Source: Bradyrhizobium sp. 138 (GTDB taxonomy: Bacteria > Pseudomonadota > Alphaproteobacteria > Rhizobiales > Xanthobacteraceae). Taken from it: a DNA stretch of 64,000 nt. This document shows positions 49,370-58,751 of this stretch, one piece after another. Position numbers and translations under genes: made by a program. The notes under the pieces were generated by a model. That model was not told the DNA's origin and did no database searches. It saw only the letters and a program-made list of their open reading frames with translations. Numbering within the stretch: position 1 is the stretch's first letter; each line of letters begins with the position of its first letter. The DNA is taken from positions 1 through 64,000 of the forward strand of contig NZ_JADPKT010000015.1 in the NCBI RefSeq assembly GCF_023074075.1. Direction: 5' to 3'.

Positions 49370-49711
49370 ATGATGTCACCAAGACTGATGTCAGTCCTCG
49401 GGTCGATGGTAGCAGTCGAGCGCATGTTTTGGAAACTTCGAGAATTGATCGATGGCGACAGCTCGATCTCACCTGAAGTTCGAGAGACGCTTCATGTAAT
49501 ATTAGATGCAAAGCTTCTTTCCGCAAAAGATAAGATTATGAGCGACGCGCGCGCTGCGATTGACGCAACTCCTGGTTTGCCTCCGGCGGTGCGCGATCGA
49601 GCATACAGGTCGCTCGACTTTGCAATGAAAATGTTCATGACCAGAACCGAGCCGCCCTCAGGACCTTTTAAGGAAGTCGGTATCTGCAGCGCACATCCCA
49701 AGATGCATTGA
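49370..49711 (+). CDS. hypothetical helical protein
   Basis: 113 residues with a strong ribosome binding site (GAAGGAG, 8 nt before the ATG). Predicted mostly helical: VAVERMFWKLRELIDGDSSI, then SPEVRETLHVILDAKLLSAK and AVRDRAYRSLDFAMKMFM. No family recognised. It stands alone, about 490 bp upstream of the second nod box. Confidence 0.5.
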   Translation: MMSPRLMSVLGSMVAVERMFWKLRELIDGDSSISPEVRETLHVILDAKLLSAKDKIMSDARAAIDATPGLPPAVRDRAYRSLDFAMKMFMTRTEPPSGPFKEVGICSAHPKMH

Positions 49712-50203
49712 TCCATGCCCCGCTCCAGCGAGCGTTTGCTCGGACACTTTGCTCTGCAGCGTTGGTTAGCCGAGCGGCTTCGATTGAGCTCCTGAGCAGC
49801 TATGAAGCTGATGGGAATGGAGCAAGCTTGGATGCGCAGCAGCCGAAATGCTGCAGGCTGTTTTTCTCGAGCATCCCGAACCAGGCTTCTCTGGCAATCT
49901 TTAATGGTCCGCTGCTTCAAGCCATATGCGCGTCCACCTCAGCTCTGTAACTTGATCATCGAAAGGACCGGCCAGGTGTGGTCATTAGGCAGCGGCGTAG
50001 GCTCGACTCTGCTCGTGGGAAGCAGCGCTTGAGTTGATCCAGCTCAAGCATCATGATTCGCGTTCCCGAGATGGCTTCGATGCCTGGCTAGGACCTTCAC
50101 CGAATGGACGGTCGCATGCTGAGCCATTCTTCGGCATGTGCCTGATCAATTGACTCAAGAGGATCGGCTCACGCAATCAGTGTTGATGGATCCCTCTTGG
50201 CCC
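49712..50203. other. no gene recognised
   Basis: About 490 bp between the helical hypothetical protein gene and the second nod box, with no supported ORF. Confidence 0.35.
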
Positions 50204-50250
50204 ATCCACAGCACGGATACCTCGCATCAAAACAATAGATTTTACCAATA
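50204..50250 (+). promoter_or_regulatory. second nod box
   Basis: Begins ATCCACAGCACGGATAC and, after exactly the same spacing as in the nodA nod box (22 bp from the ATCC start), continues ATCAAAACAATAGATTT and ends TTACCAAT. These are the conserved NodD-site elements in the right order and spacing. It points rightward. The first plus-strand frames behind it are not recognisable nod genes. Confidence 0.85.
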
Positions 50251-50771
50251 ATCTCCAAATCCACATAGCTAACCGCCAGCTATCGGTGAAGACTGCGAGT
50301 CGGCCGTTCACGGATGATCGGGTCGGCGGCGGTGCATTCGCAACCGGCCCTGGACCTTGCAAGGTACATTTGTGTGATCTGAGCATGCGCGGAAGCCATT
50401 GCCGGTACGAATTCCAATCAGCGCTGGTGCACACCGCGGAGAAGACATGTCTGGCACGCGAGTTGGCGCTTGAACTGAATGCGACGGCGAGCACGATTTC
50501 AACAGCATCGACAAGGAGCACCTTTCACTCTCCCGCGGCATCTACGCCGCTTCGATGCCCGTGGCTATCTGCACTGGGCGAGAAGAGAGATCCAGAGTTA
50601 TCGCACGGACTTCGACTTTCATCTCGCGCAGGATCAGCACCGCATTGACCGTGACAAATGCTACCTGCCGAGTTCGATTCCCCTGAACTCGCCTACCTAA
50701 ACTGAGAGGTTTCGAAGGTGAGGCTTCCATCCTAGAACTCGATCCGCGATAGTCAGTACAGCGGATACATC
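50251..50771. other. leader region behind the second nod box
   Basis: About 520 bp. Two overlapping plus-strand frames are open (GTG at 50286, 120 codons; start at 50479, 73 codons) but neither shows a conserved motif, and frames seem to switch, as in a decayed gene. I call no CDS here. The next supported gene is at 50772. Confidence 0.4.
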
Positions 50772-51086
50772 ATGAAACCTGACGAGCGCCTAGCCGAGGT
50801 CCTTGAGAATAGCGCGTGTTTTGATGATGAGGCAGGGAAGGTGTGGGCACAGTGCCTCTCGCCCACTGAGCGGCTGGCGTATATTCGCAAGCATCGCTCT
50901 CACTTCCGGTTTGCAGATTACGGTGAAGTGACAGCTGTTGTACGGGGTCGGCGCTTCACCGGTTGCTCATCGCAGCTCCTTCGATGGCGTCACAGGATCA
51001 GAGCAAGGGCGTTGCAAAGCGCTTTGCTCTTTTCGGTTGCGGTGTGGCTGGGCGTCGTGTGGCTAGCGGTGCGCTTCATCCGCTGA
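50772..51086 (+). CDS. hypothetical protein with C-terminal membrane segment
   Basis: 104 residues: an acidic, helical N-terminus (DERLAEVLENSACFDDEAGK), then SPTERLAYIRKHRSHFRFAD, and one C-terminal hydrophobic segment (ALLFSVAVWLGVVWLAVRF) that could anchor it in the membrane. Not recognised. It is the first well-formed gene downstream of the second nod box, about 520 bp away and in the same direction, so it is a candidate flavonoid-induced gene. Confidence 0.5.
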   Translation: MKPDERLAEVLENSACFDDEAGKVWAQCLSPTERLAYIRKHRSHFRFADYGEVTAVVRGRRFTGCSSQLLRWRHRIRARALQSALLFSVAVWLGVVWLAVRFIR

Positions 51087-51303
51087 GATCAGCAACCCGC
51101 TTTTCGCCCACGCCTACGCAATCTACGTTCGCACACGAAGGAGCATAGCGGGGCAGTTGAAGATGATCCGCAACGCCGCAACCTGACGCAGGGTTCGGTT
51201 CACGCATTCCTTTCGGCCCAAATGTTGCGATGCAGCTACAGCTATTCGCGCGGATGTTGTTAAGACGCGCGAGGCTCGGGGCACTCAAGACATGAGAGTA
51301 GAA

Positions 51304-52041
51304 ATGAAGAACTTGTTGCTTGCGACTGTAAGCATTGTGGCGCTTGGCGCGGTGGCGCCCACATTCGGCGCGGATCTGGCTGCGCAGCCCGTCCAGCCTC
51401 TCTATACCAAAGCTCCGCAGCCTGTTGCGGCTACGATCTACGACTGGAGCGGCTACTACGTCGGCATGAACGGCGGCTTGGGCGCAAGCTCGAATTGCTG
51501 GGACTTCAATGGCGGCACGCCTGAGGGCTGCCATGATGCGACCGGCGCTACTGTGGGTGGCCAGATCGGCTATCGAAGGCAGATGGGCCAGATCGTGCTT
51601 GGTGTTGAAGGCCAGGGGAACTGGGCTGATTTGACTGGCTCGAATGACAGCGTCGCGTTTGCGGATATCAACAAGACCACGATTGATGCGTTCGGCGTGG
51701 TAACGGGGCAGATCGGCTATGCCGTGGACAACGTATTATTTTACGCCAAAGCTGGTGCCGCAGTGACAAGCAATACCTATCAGATTAGCCCGACCCTCAC
51801 GGGCGCGCAGCTTGGGAAGAGCGACCACATTTTTTGGGGTGGTGCATTGGGAGCTGGGATCGAGTACGGTTTCGCGCCGAACTGGTCGGTCAGCCTCGAG
51901 TACGACCACCTATTCATGCAGCCCGGAGCGGTGCACTTCCCCACGCCCGCAGGCGGAACCGATCGCATCCGCCAGGATCTCGATCTTCTGACTGCACGGC
52001 TCAACTATAAGTTCGGCGGCCCGTTTCTTCTGAAATATTGA
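51304..52041 (+). CDS. outer-membrane beta-barrel protein (Omp25/31 type)
   Basis: About 245 residues. A signal peptide (MKNLLLATVSIVALGAVAP, cleavage near FGA-DLA) is followed by PVAATIYDWSGYYVGMNGGL, repeated barrel strands (GGQIGYRRQMGQIVLGVEGQ, GQIGYAVDNVLFYAKAGAAV), LGAGIEYGFAPNWSVSLEYD and a C-terminal LTARLNYKFGG. This is the porin-like Omp25/31 family common in Rhizobiales. The ATG at 51304 is preferred since the signal peptide starts there; 51292 adds four residues. A strong intrinsic terminator follows at once. Confidence 0.85.
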   Translation: MKNLLLATVSIVALGAVAPTFGADLAAQPVQPLYTKAPQPVAATIYDWSGYYVGMNGGLGASSNCWDFNGGTPEGCHDATGATVGGQIGYRRQMGQIVLGVEGQGNWADLTGSNDSVAFADINKTTIDAFGVVTGQIGYAVDNVLFYAKAGAAVTSNTYQISPTLTGAQLGKSDHIFWGGALGAGIEYGFAPNWSVSLEYDHLFMQPGAVHFPTPAGGTDRIRQDLDLLTARLNYKFGGPFLLKY

Positions 52042-52065
52042 TCCGCAGTACGAACGGCGGATCGA

Positions 52066-52097
52066 AAGCCCCGGCCCATGGCCGGGGCTTGTTTTTT
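52066..52097 (+). terminator. intrinsic terminator after the barrel protein gene
   Basis: Stem AAGCCCCGGCC / GGCCGGGGCTT (52066-52090) followed by a G and TTTTTT at 52092-52097, 24 bp after the stop codon. A smaller GATCCGC/GCGGATC hairpin lies just before it. Confidence 0.92.
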
Positions 52098-52494
52098 GCG
52101 AGGGCGGGTCCCAGGCGACTATGTTGTCGCAATTCAAGCCCAAAAAACTGCTCCCATATTGGACGAGTGGCAGCATCCACAACCAATCAGCTTGCGAAGA
52201 TCACTGTCGCACGCGCGTCATCGATGCGGCGAATAGTCTCCCGTCATGCCAGTCCACGTCGGATTTAGCCAATCGTGCGAACCTCTCACCCATGAAGACA
52301 CGACCAACCCTCGGCGGGATGCGCATCGAGGCTCCCGAAGATGATCGAGTGACAGGCTTGTCAGCTATTCGCGGCAACAACATCTTCTGCACCTTGGGCT
52401 GAACGTCCTCGCTGCTATTGTCATATTGTCACGCTGGTCAGATCGCTCGCTCGTGACTCCGGCATAGGTCGATACGGGGCAGCGGCGCCAAACG
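52098..52494. other. no gene recognised
   Basis: About 400 bp between the terminator and the end of the LuxR-type gene; nothing supported. Confidence 0.4.
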
Positions 52495-53221
52495 TCAGAT
52501 TAAACCGAGGCGAATCGCCTTGGCAACGCAATGGGTACGGCTGTTCGTCTCTAGCTTTCGCATCGCGTTCTTCAGGTGAAAGTTCACGGTATTCTCGCTG
52601 ACTCTCAGGATGACTCCGATTTCCCAGGATGATTTCCCCTCTTCCACCCAGCGGAGGCAATCCTTTTCTCGTTCGGATAGGGCTACTTGCATATGGCATC
52701 TGCCCTCCGATGACGGCGCGATTTCTGCAAATGCATGATGAAACTGCCAAGCCAATGCGTTGAGACGACTGAGCCGATACTCAGGGTTCGACATCGTCGA
52801 ACCTGGATGCAAAGGATGCGACAGATAGTTGTCCAAATGGTCCGAACAGTGGTACGGTTACGCCGTGCTTCAGACCGGCCTCTTTGGCCTCGTTCAAGAC
52901 ACGCATTTCGCCGGGTTGCAATTGAAATTTGTGAGCGAGTTGATCCCATAGAAACGGAGCCGACTGCATCGTCGTACGCCGAACCACGGGATCGATGGCA
53001 TTGTATCGGCGTTCAGCATAGCGCTCGCTCCACGCCGAAGGAAAGTTTACTGTCACGGCGGCTGGCAGATACTCTGGCCGGCGGGTCGGCTCCGCGTCCG
53101 TCAGCGCCCCATAAGCGACTTGACTGAAGCCCTGTTCGCTCGAACAGCTCACAAGCAGATTGAACAACACCTCGGGAGATCGACTCTGTTTTGCGCATTC
53201 GATGAAGCAAAATAGGTCCAT
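52495..53221 (-). pseudogene. LuxR-type quorum-sensing receptor, single frameshift
   Basis: From the ATG at 53221 (GGAGG 7 nt upstream) one frame encodes an autoinducer-binding domain, including WSERYAERRYNAIDPVVRRT and APFLWDQLAHKF, which hold the conserved Trp, Tyr, Asp-Pro and Trp of acyl-homoserine-lactone receptors. It stops after FASRFDDVEP. The next frame carries on directly with PEYRLSRLNALAWQFHHAF and the LuxR helix-turn-helix (LSEREKDCLRWVEEGKSSWE, then IGVILRVSENTVNFHLKNAM). One extra base near 52783-52790 explains the break. Both halves are otherwise intact, so the mutation is recent or a sequence error. No LuxI-type synthase is in the window. Confidence 0.85.
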
Positions 53222-54220
53222 TTGGTGCCTCCGCCACCGACTTAGGCAACCGGTGCTGGTGGATCGATTTGGGCAGGGGCCCTGCGCCACTTCAGCCTCC
53301 TCTCTGCGAAGTGCTCGACCGAACGCGACAATCATACTTCTCGTCAATCGATTTGGCTGAGATCGGATAGTTGCTCGATAAAGAACATTGTGCATGCGCT
53401 TCTTCGGGAGGAGGCGGACCTGAAGCGTCCAGCAAATGTCGTACCAGCTGACGCGCCAGGAGCAGTGCCGCAAAAGCACGAGTGCTGGAGAACTGGGCAC
53501 GCAACGTTCACTGTTAGAATTCGGACATTCGTCGCAAGAGAGACAACCTTGTTCGCGCTAGCTGAAGAATATATCTTGCATCGGCAAGTACGCGAACGAT
53601 CGTTTACGCGTTGGTCAGCCTCCCGCCTCTGCCTCGGGCGCCAGCCGAGCTAGCTAGGCCCAGCGCCCGCGTCATAGGGCGCAAAGGTAATTAGACGCAG
53701 AAATGGCATGCATCCGCTGCGATACCGGTCTGCCATGGCGGTCGCGCCTTACCGAACGCAACGCTGGAGATCCCCGGTTGCGCGATCGCGTATTGCCAAG
53801 CGCTCGTGTTCAAAAGCACCCGGACATGTTTGGGCGAGCGAATCATCCGAATACGGCAATGGCACCTGCGGCTTAAATGACATTCAACTGACCGCCCATC
53901 ATGGGCGTCCTGCTCACGCACATTGACAGATAGAAGCCGTGCGCATGGTCTTCCTGCACGGGGCTGGTGCTCCACCTCGGAGATGCACGGCCATAAATCC
54001 GCTTTACAAATGGTAGATCATCGGTCCGCTCGGCCAACATGCCCAGAACTCGCGACCGTCTGCAGTACTGACCTCTGCTGGGATTCCAGTTGCCGCGTTT
54101 CGGGCGGAGACGAGTTCGGGCGTGATCTCGCGACGATAGTGGCTCGTTGTGCGGTAAGCATAGCGCCCCCAAGCGTCGCTTTTATCGGTCTGCTCCGCGC
54201 CGTCAATACTGCCCTTGAAA
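53222..54220. other. no gene recognised
   Basis: About 1 kb. Several minus-strand frames near 53870-54240 are open but carry no motif I know. Nothing is called. Confidence 0.35.
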
Positions 54221-55447
54221 TCACCCGTCTCTGCTCTCATCCTGGTAAGCAGCGTCGCTCACGCAGTGTTCGCAGGCGGCTTGCAGCGCCTGATGCATGT
54301 CCGCAATGAGATCACTCGGTCCCTCGATGCCGGCGTGAATACGAATCAATGGTCCATCAAATGAAACCGTTGCTTCCGTTCGCTGAGGACCATCGACAGG
54401 CAGCACAAGGCTTTCGTACCCACCCCACGACAATCCGATTCCAAAAAGGCGCAGTTTCTGGAAGAAAACCGAAAGCTGGGCCTTGGAGATAGGCTTCAGA
54501 ACGACGCCGAATAGGCCACTTGCACCCAAGAAATCCCGCTTCCAAATATTGTAGCCAGGATGGTTTTGGAGCGCAGGGTGTAGAACCCGGCCCACTGCCG
54601 GGTGGTCTTCCAGGCTTTGAGCCAGCTTGAGGCCATTTTCGTAATGCTGCCTCATGCGAACGGCTAGTGTGCGCAGTCCACGAAGAGCTAAATAGATGTC
54701 ATCTGGCCCAGCAATCTCCCCGAAATGATGAGCGCTTTGCTGCAGGAGCGGCCACGCTTCTTTGTTAGCGGTAGCAATGCCAAGAAGGGCGTCGGAATGA
54801 CCAACGATATACTTGGTCGCGGCATGGATCGAGATGTCGACGCCATGGAGAAAGGGTTTGAAATAGAGCGGCGTCGCCCAAGTATTGTCCATGAGCACGA
54901 GCGCACCCGATTGATGTGCGATCGCGCACAGCGCGGGCAGATCCTGTACCTCAAACGTCATGGACCCCGGGGATTCCAGGTACACAGCTCGCGTTTTTGT
55001 CCCAATCTTCGCGAGTAGATCCGAAGGCTGAGTGGGATGGAAGTACTCCACCTTGACCCCAAATCTAGTTAGAACCTGGTTCGCGAACATCCTCACCGGT
55101 TCATAGACGTTATCGCAGATCAAAACATGATCCCCGGCCTTCAGGATCCCGAGAAGTGCGTGGGAGCACGCAGAGAGCCCCGAAGGGAACAAGATCGAAC
55201 GATACCCGCCCTCCAGTTCACAAATGGCAGCCTCGAGAGCACGAGACAACGGTGAGCCGAATCGTCCGTAGTTCGTCACTGGATTCTGCTTGCGCCTATC
55301 CCACTCTTCGAGGGTTTCCGAAACGATCGTGGAACCTCGATAGACAGGAACATTGACCATCCCGGCGTGTTTAGCGGGCGCGCGACCGAGATGAGACAAT
55401 TGCGTGTTGGGCTCTGGCAAGATTTTATCCCAAGCGATGCGATCCAT
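54221..55447 (-). CDS. metC: cystathionine beta-lyase-like PLP enzyme
   Basis: 408-residue Cys/Met metabolism PLP enzyme. Marks: NVPVYRGSTIVSETLEEW, NYGRFGSPLSRALEAAICEL, FPSGLSACSHALLGILKAGD, YLESPGSMTFEVQDLPAL, LMDNTWATPLYFKPFLHGVD and the PLP lysine in SIHAATKYIVGHSDALLG; the C-terminal LSWGGYESL is of the beta-lyase branch. AGGAGAGG precedes the ATG. It may cleave cystathionine to homocysteine, or act on a related sulfur compound. It stands alone; the upstream 600 bp is gene-free. Confidence 0.85.
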   Translation of the reverse strand: MDRIAWDKILPEPNTQLSHLGRAPAKHAGMVNVPVYRGSTIVSETLEEWDRRKQNPVTNYGRFGSPLSRALEAAICELEGGYRSILFPSGLSACSHALLGILKAGDHVLICDNVYEPVRMFANQVLTRFGVKVEYFHPTQPSDLLAKIGTKTRAVYLESPGSMTFEVQDLPALCAIAHQSGALVLMDNTWATPLYFKPFLHGVDISIHAATKYIVGHSDALLGIATANKEAWPLLQQSAHHFGEIAGPDDIYLALRGLRTLAVRMRQHYENGLKLAQSLEDHPAVGRVLHPALQNHPGYNIWKRDFLGASGLFGVVLKPISKAQLSVFFQKLRLFGIGLSWGGYESLVLPVDGPQRTEATVSFDGPLIRIHAGIEGPSDLIADMHQALQAACEHCVSDAAYQDESRDG

Positions 55448-56088
55448 ACCTCTCCTATCTGGGATCGCGTCGCTTAAATGCGCGGCGAAAGCCCACTACT
55501 ATAACTCTGCAACTCGTCTCAGGCGCGACAACTCGAGAACTCTGGATCGTATCCCAACCTTGGAACAGCTCTCTTCCCCGATCGAAAGCGCTGTCGACCG
55601 CACAGTGAGACCGCGCCGGACCGAGCTCCCCGAAAATCGGTTGTCAGCTTCATTCAGCTCTACAGTGGGTCCATCACTACAGCAAAGGGCGGGCCAGACG
55701 CGCCGGCTGTCGCTGCAGGCGGATTAAGCCGGACTGGTCGGATGCCTCGTCCACCAGGCGGATTTCTTGTCGGACAAAAGACGCTGCATGTGGGCTCCTC
55801 GCCAAATCAGCTAAATCGGGACGATCTTGATGTGGGTTGACAATTGCACTTCTATGAACTCGCGCGCTGCCGTTTGTTTTTGCAGCTTCCCAACGAAGGC
55901 CTAGTTGCTGCACCGCTTATAGCGAAGCGCGGAGCATGATTTGCGCCATCTAAGCCACGGTTGCGATCGTTACGCCGCCGTCATGCAAGCTCGTGGTGCA
56001 AGAGATTTTCACAAGCCCCACTACGCTGAATTATCACAACCAATAAGAACCGACATCTGACTGAATCGAGAGCTGGCCCTTGGCAGAC
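55448..56088. other. no gene recognised
   Basis: About 640 bp upstream of the metC-like gene and before repeat copy 6. No supported ORF. Confidence 0.4.
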
Positions 56089-56115
56089 TTGAATCGTACC
56101 TAGCGTCAAGTTGTA
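56089..56115 (+). repeat. 27-bp dispersed dyad, copy 6 (IS66 insertion point)
   Basis: Keeps AATC at the left, TAGCGTCAAGTTGTA at the right. Its last bases are where the complete IS66 element begins, so the element went in at the edge of this repeat. Confidence 0.75.
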
Positions 56116-56194
56116 CGTATTCCTCCGTTGAGGGCCGCCTTGTTTGACGGACGCGAGCGCTGCAGGTCCTAGGGGTAATCCTAGGAGAAGCGCT

Positions 56195-56596
56195 ATGACG
56201 ATTTCGCGGGCAGAGGTGATCACATCGGTCGAGCGGCGGCGGCGGTGGTCGCAGGATGAGAAGGAACGGCTAGTTGCAGCATCGCTCGTGCCCGGAGCCA
56301 CTGTTTCCGAGGTGGCTCGCATGGCCGGCCTTCATGTGAGCCAGCTGTTCAGGTGGCGCAAAGAGCTTTGCAAGCACGGTGAAACGAGTATAGCGCCATT
56401 CGTGCCGGTCGAGATTGAGCCGTCTGGGCCGCCGCGGGATGTGGCCGAAGCGCCATTGACGACGGCGCCGGCGCGTCGACGGAAGAGCCAGGGCATCATC
56501 GAGATCGATCTTGGTAGCGGACACCGCATCCGGGTCGATGGCGACGTTGATGGAGATGCGCTGCGTCGCGTTCTCGATGCTCTGGTGCGCCGATGA
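56195..56596 (+). CDS. tnpA: IS66 TnpA
   Basis: 133 residues; the helix-turn-helix accessory protein of IS66. [20 protein letters not shown], then [20 protein letters not shown], form the DNA-binding part, and [20 protein letters not shown] is the typical C-terminus. AGGAG lies 8 nt before the ATG. It overlaps tnpB by 4 nt (ATGA). Confidence 0.92.
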   Translation: MTISRAEVITSVERRRRWSQDEKERLVAASLVPGATVSEVARMAGLHVSQLFRWRKELCKHGETSIAPFVPVEIEPSGPPRDVAEAPLTTAPARRRKSQGIIEIDLGSGHRIRVDGDVDGDALRRVLDALVRR

Positions 56597-56940
56597 TCCC
56601 GGTTCCGACGGGTGCGCGGGTGTGGCTCGCGACAGGCTACACGGATATGCGCAGAGGCTTTCCGTCGTTGGCACTCCAAGTGCAGGAGGTGCTGCGCAAA
56701 GACCCGCTCAGCGGTCATCTGTTCGTCTTCCGCGGTCGCCGCAGCGATCTTGTGAAGATGATCTGGCACGATGGCCAGGGAGCATGCCTGTTTACCAAAA
56801 GACTCGAGAGAGGAAGGTTCATCTGGCCATCGGTTGCCGGTGAATCGGTAACGATCTCCCCGGCGCAGTTGAGCTACCTGTTGTCCGGAATTGATTGGCG
56901 CACCCCTCAAGAAACCCAGCGTCCGACGCGGGTCGGATAG
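56593..56940 (+). CDS. tnpB: IS66 TnpB
   Basis: 115-residue IS66 Orf2-like protein required for transposition, function unclear. Typical sequence [18 protein letters not shown], then [39 protein letters not shown] and [18 protein letters not shown]. Normal full length. Coupled to tnpA. Confidence 0.93.
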   Translation: MIPVPTGARVWLATGYTDMRRGFPSLALQVQEVLRKDPLSGHLFVFRGRRSDLVKMIWHDGQGACLFTKRLERGRFIWPSVAGESVTISPAQLSYLLSGIDWRTPQETQRPTRVG

Positions 56941-56986
56941 TCGTTTTACAGTTTGAATCTGCTGCTCGATCTGATTCAATGGCTCC

Positions 56987-58639
56987 ATGATATCGGAGCC
57001 GGACGATCTTCCATCGGACCTTGCGAGTGCCCTGGCGGCGCTGCAGGCCGAGCGTGAGGCGCGGCTGCAAGCTGAGGCGGTGGCTGCCAGTGCGCGGGCG
57101 GAGCTGTCGGACAACGAGGCACTGATCGCGCATCTCGAGCTGCGGATCGAGAAGCTTAAACGCGAACTGTACGGGCAGCGCTCCGAGCGCACGGCACGGC
57201 TGCTCGAGCAGCTGGAGTTGGAGCTCGAAGAACTCGTCACCACGGCGAGCGAGGATGAGCTTGCCGCGCAGGCCGCAGCGGCGAAGACGCAGAACGTCCG
57301 CCCCTTCATGCGCAAGCGGCCGGTGCGCAAACCGTGGCCGGATGACATCGAACGCGAGCGCGTCGTCATTGAGGCTCCAACGACCTGTGCCTGCTGCGGT
57401 GGATCGCGGCTGGCGAAGATCGGTGAGGATGTGACCAAGACGCTGGAGGAGATCCCGCGCCGCTTCAAGCTGATCGAGACGGTACGCGAGAAGTTCACCT
57501 GCCGCGATTGCGAGAAGATCAGCCAGCCGCCCGCGCCGTTCCATACCACGCCGCGCGGCTTCATCGGCCCGCAATTGCTGGCGACGATCCTGTTCGACAA
57601 GTTCGGCATGCATATCCCGCTCAACCGCCAGAGTGTGCGCTTCAAGTGCGAGGGGATCGACCTGCCGTTGTCGACGCTGGCCGACCAGGTCGGCCACGGG
57701 ACCTTCGCCGTCATGCCGCTCTTCCATTTGATCGAAGGCCATGTGCTCGCTGCCGAGCGCCTTCATGGCGACGACACCACCATCCGTATCCTGGCGAAGG
57801 GCAAGTGCACGACCGGGCGGATCTGGACTTATGTGCGGGATGACCGGCCCTTCGCCGGGCCTGCGCCGCCGGCGGCGGTTTATTACGCCTCGAGCGACCG
57901 ACGGGGCGAGCACCCCCAGACGCATCTGGCCGCCTTCGCCGGTATCCTGCAAGCCGATTGCTACAACGGCTTCGAGCCGCTGTTCGACCCGCAGAGGAAG
58001 GTGCTGCCGATTACGCCGGCGTTTTGCTTTGCCCATGCGCGGCGGGGCTTCTTCGAGCTGGCTGACATCGAGAAAAATGCTCGGGAAGGTAAGAAGGGCA
58101 AACCAATCTCTCCGATCGCGCTGGAGGCGGTCAAACGCCTCGATGGGTTGTTCGAGATCGAGCGCGCCATCAACGGCCGCGGCGCCGACGAGCGGCGCGC
58201 CGTGCGCCAGGAAAAGAGCAAGCCGCTTCTCGAGGACATGCACGTCTGGTTGCTGCGTGAGCGCGAAAACCTCTCGCGCTCCTCCGAGGTCCTGAAGCCG
58301 ATCAACTACATGCTCAGGCGCTGGGATGACTTCGCCCGCTTCCTCGACGATGGCAGGATCTGCTTGACCAATAATTGTGCCGAGCGCGCATTGAGAGGCA
58401 TCGCCTTGGGAAGGCGCAACTGGACCTTCGCCGGCAGCCAGCGTGGCGCCGACCGTGCCGCCATCATGCTGACGATGATCACGACCTGTCGCCTCAACGA
58501 CGTCGATCCCAAGGCCTGGCTCGCCGACGTCCTCGCCCGTATCGCAGATCTTCCCGCATCGCGTCTGCACGAACTGCTGCCCTGGGAATGGAAGCTCCTG
58601 CGCCAAGCCGACAAGCCCGCCGATCAGCAGGCCGCCTGA
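56987..58639 (+). CDS. tnpC: IS66 transposase TnpC
   Basis: 550-residue DDE transposase of IS66. N-terminal leucine-rich coiled region (LAALQAEREARLQAEAVAAS, LELRIEKLKRELYGQRSERT), a zinc-finger block TCACCGG...CRDCEK, the catalytic core starting HGDDTTIRILAKGKCTTGRI, LQADCYNGFEPLF with the second Asp, CFAHARRGFFEL, and the C-terminal TNNCAERALRGIALGRRNW with the catalytic Glu. Intact and full length. Confidence 0.95.
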   Translation: MISEPDDLPSDLASALAALQAEREARLQAEAVAASARAELSDNEALIAHLELRIEKLKRELYGQRSERTARLLEQLELELEELVTTASEDELAAQAAAAKTQNVRPFMRKRPVRKPWPDDIERERVVIEAPTTCACCGGSRLAKIGEDVTKTLEEIPRRFKLIETVREKFTCRDCEKISQPPAPFHTTPRGFIGPQLLATILFDKFGMHIPLNRQSVRFKCEGIDLPLSTLADQVGHGTFAVMPLFHLIEGHVLAAERLHGDDTTIRILAKGKCTTGRIWTYVRDDRPFAGPAPPAAVYYASSDRRGEHPQTHLAAFAGILQADCYNGFEPLFDPQRKVLPITPAFCFAHARRGFFELADIEKNAREGKKGKPISPIALEAVKRLDGLFEIERAINGRGADERRAVRQEKSKPLLEDMHVWLLRERENLSRSSEVLKPINYMLRRWDDFARFLDDGRICLTNNCAERALRGIALGRRNWTFAGSQRGADRAAIMLTMITTCRLNDVDPKAWLADVLARIADLPASRLHELLPWEWKLLRQADKPADQQAA

Positions 58640-58731
58640 TCTTCAAGCAACGCCATCGTAGAGCTCGCTGTGCCCGCGCGTATGCGTCAATCAGGCGGTC
58701 TTCGTCGTATGCGTACAGTTGTACTAACTAG

Positions 58732-58751
58732 CGGTTCGATTCTTCGAACCG
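58732..58751. repeat. short perfect hairpin next to IS66
   Basis: CGGTTCGA / TCGAACCG with a 4-nt loop, 17 bp outside the right end of the IS66 element. It superficially resembles a tRNA T-arm but no tRNA body surrounds it. Confidence 0.6.

Larger units (their letters stand above)
56115..58714 (+). mobile_element. complete IS66-family insertion sequence
   Basis: About 2.6 kb containing intact tnpA, tnpB and tnpC. Imperfect terminal inverted repeats can be read from ACGTATTC at the left and, reversed, ACGCATAC at the right, with CCGCCT and TTGACG shared further in. AGTTGT occurs just outside both ends (56109-56114 and 58717-58722), consistent with a partly altered 8-bp target duplication. All three reading frames are open, so the element may be active. 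Confidence 0.85.

Noticed and set aside
48979..49425. 148-codon minus-strand frame
   Set aside because: No motif, no ribosome binding site evident, and it overlaps the start of the well-signalled gene at 49370.
56332..58606. Long minus-strand frames (460 and 595 codons) across the IS66 element
   Set aside because: Antisense to tnpA/tnpB/tnpC, which are unmistakable; composition effect.
58732..58751. T-arm-like GGTTCGATTC, possible tRNA or attachment site
   Set aside because: It is a simple hairpin; no acceptor, D or anticodon stems can be drawn around it.
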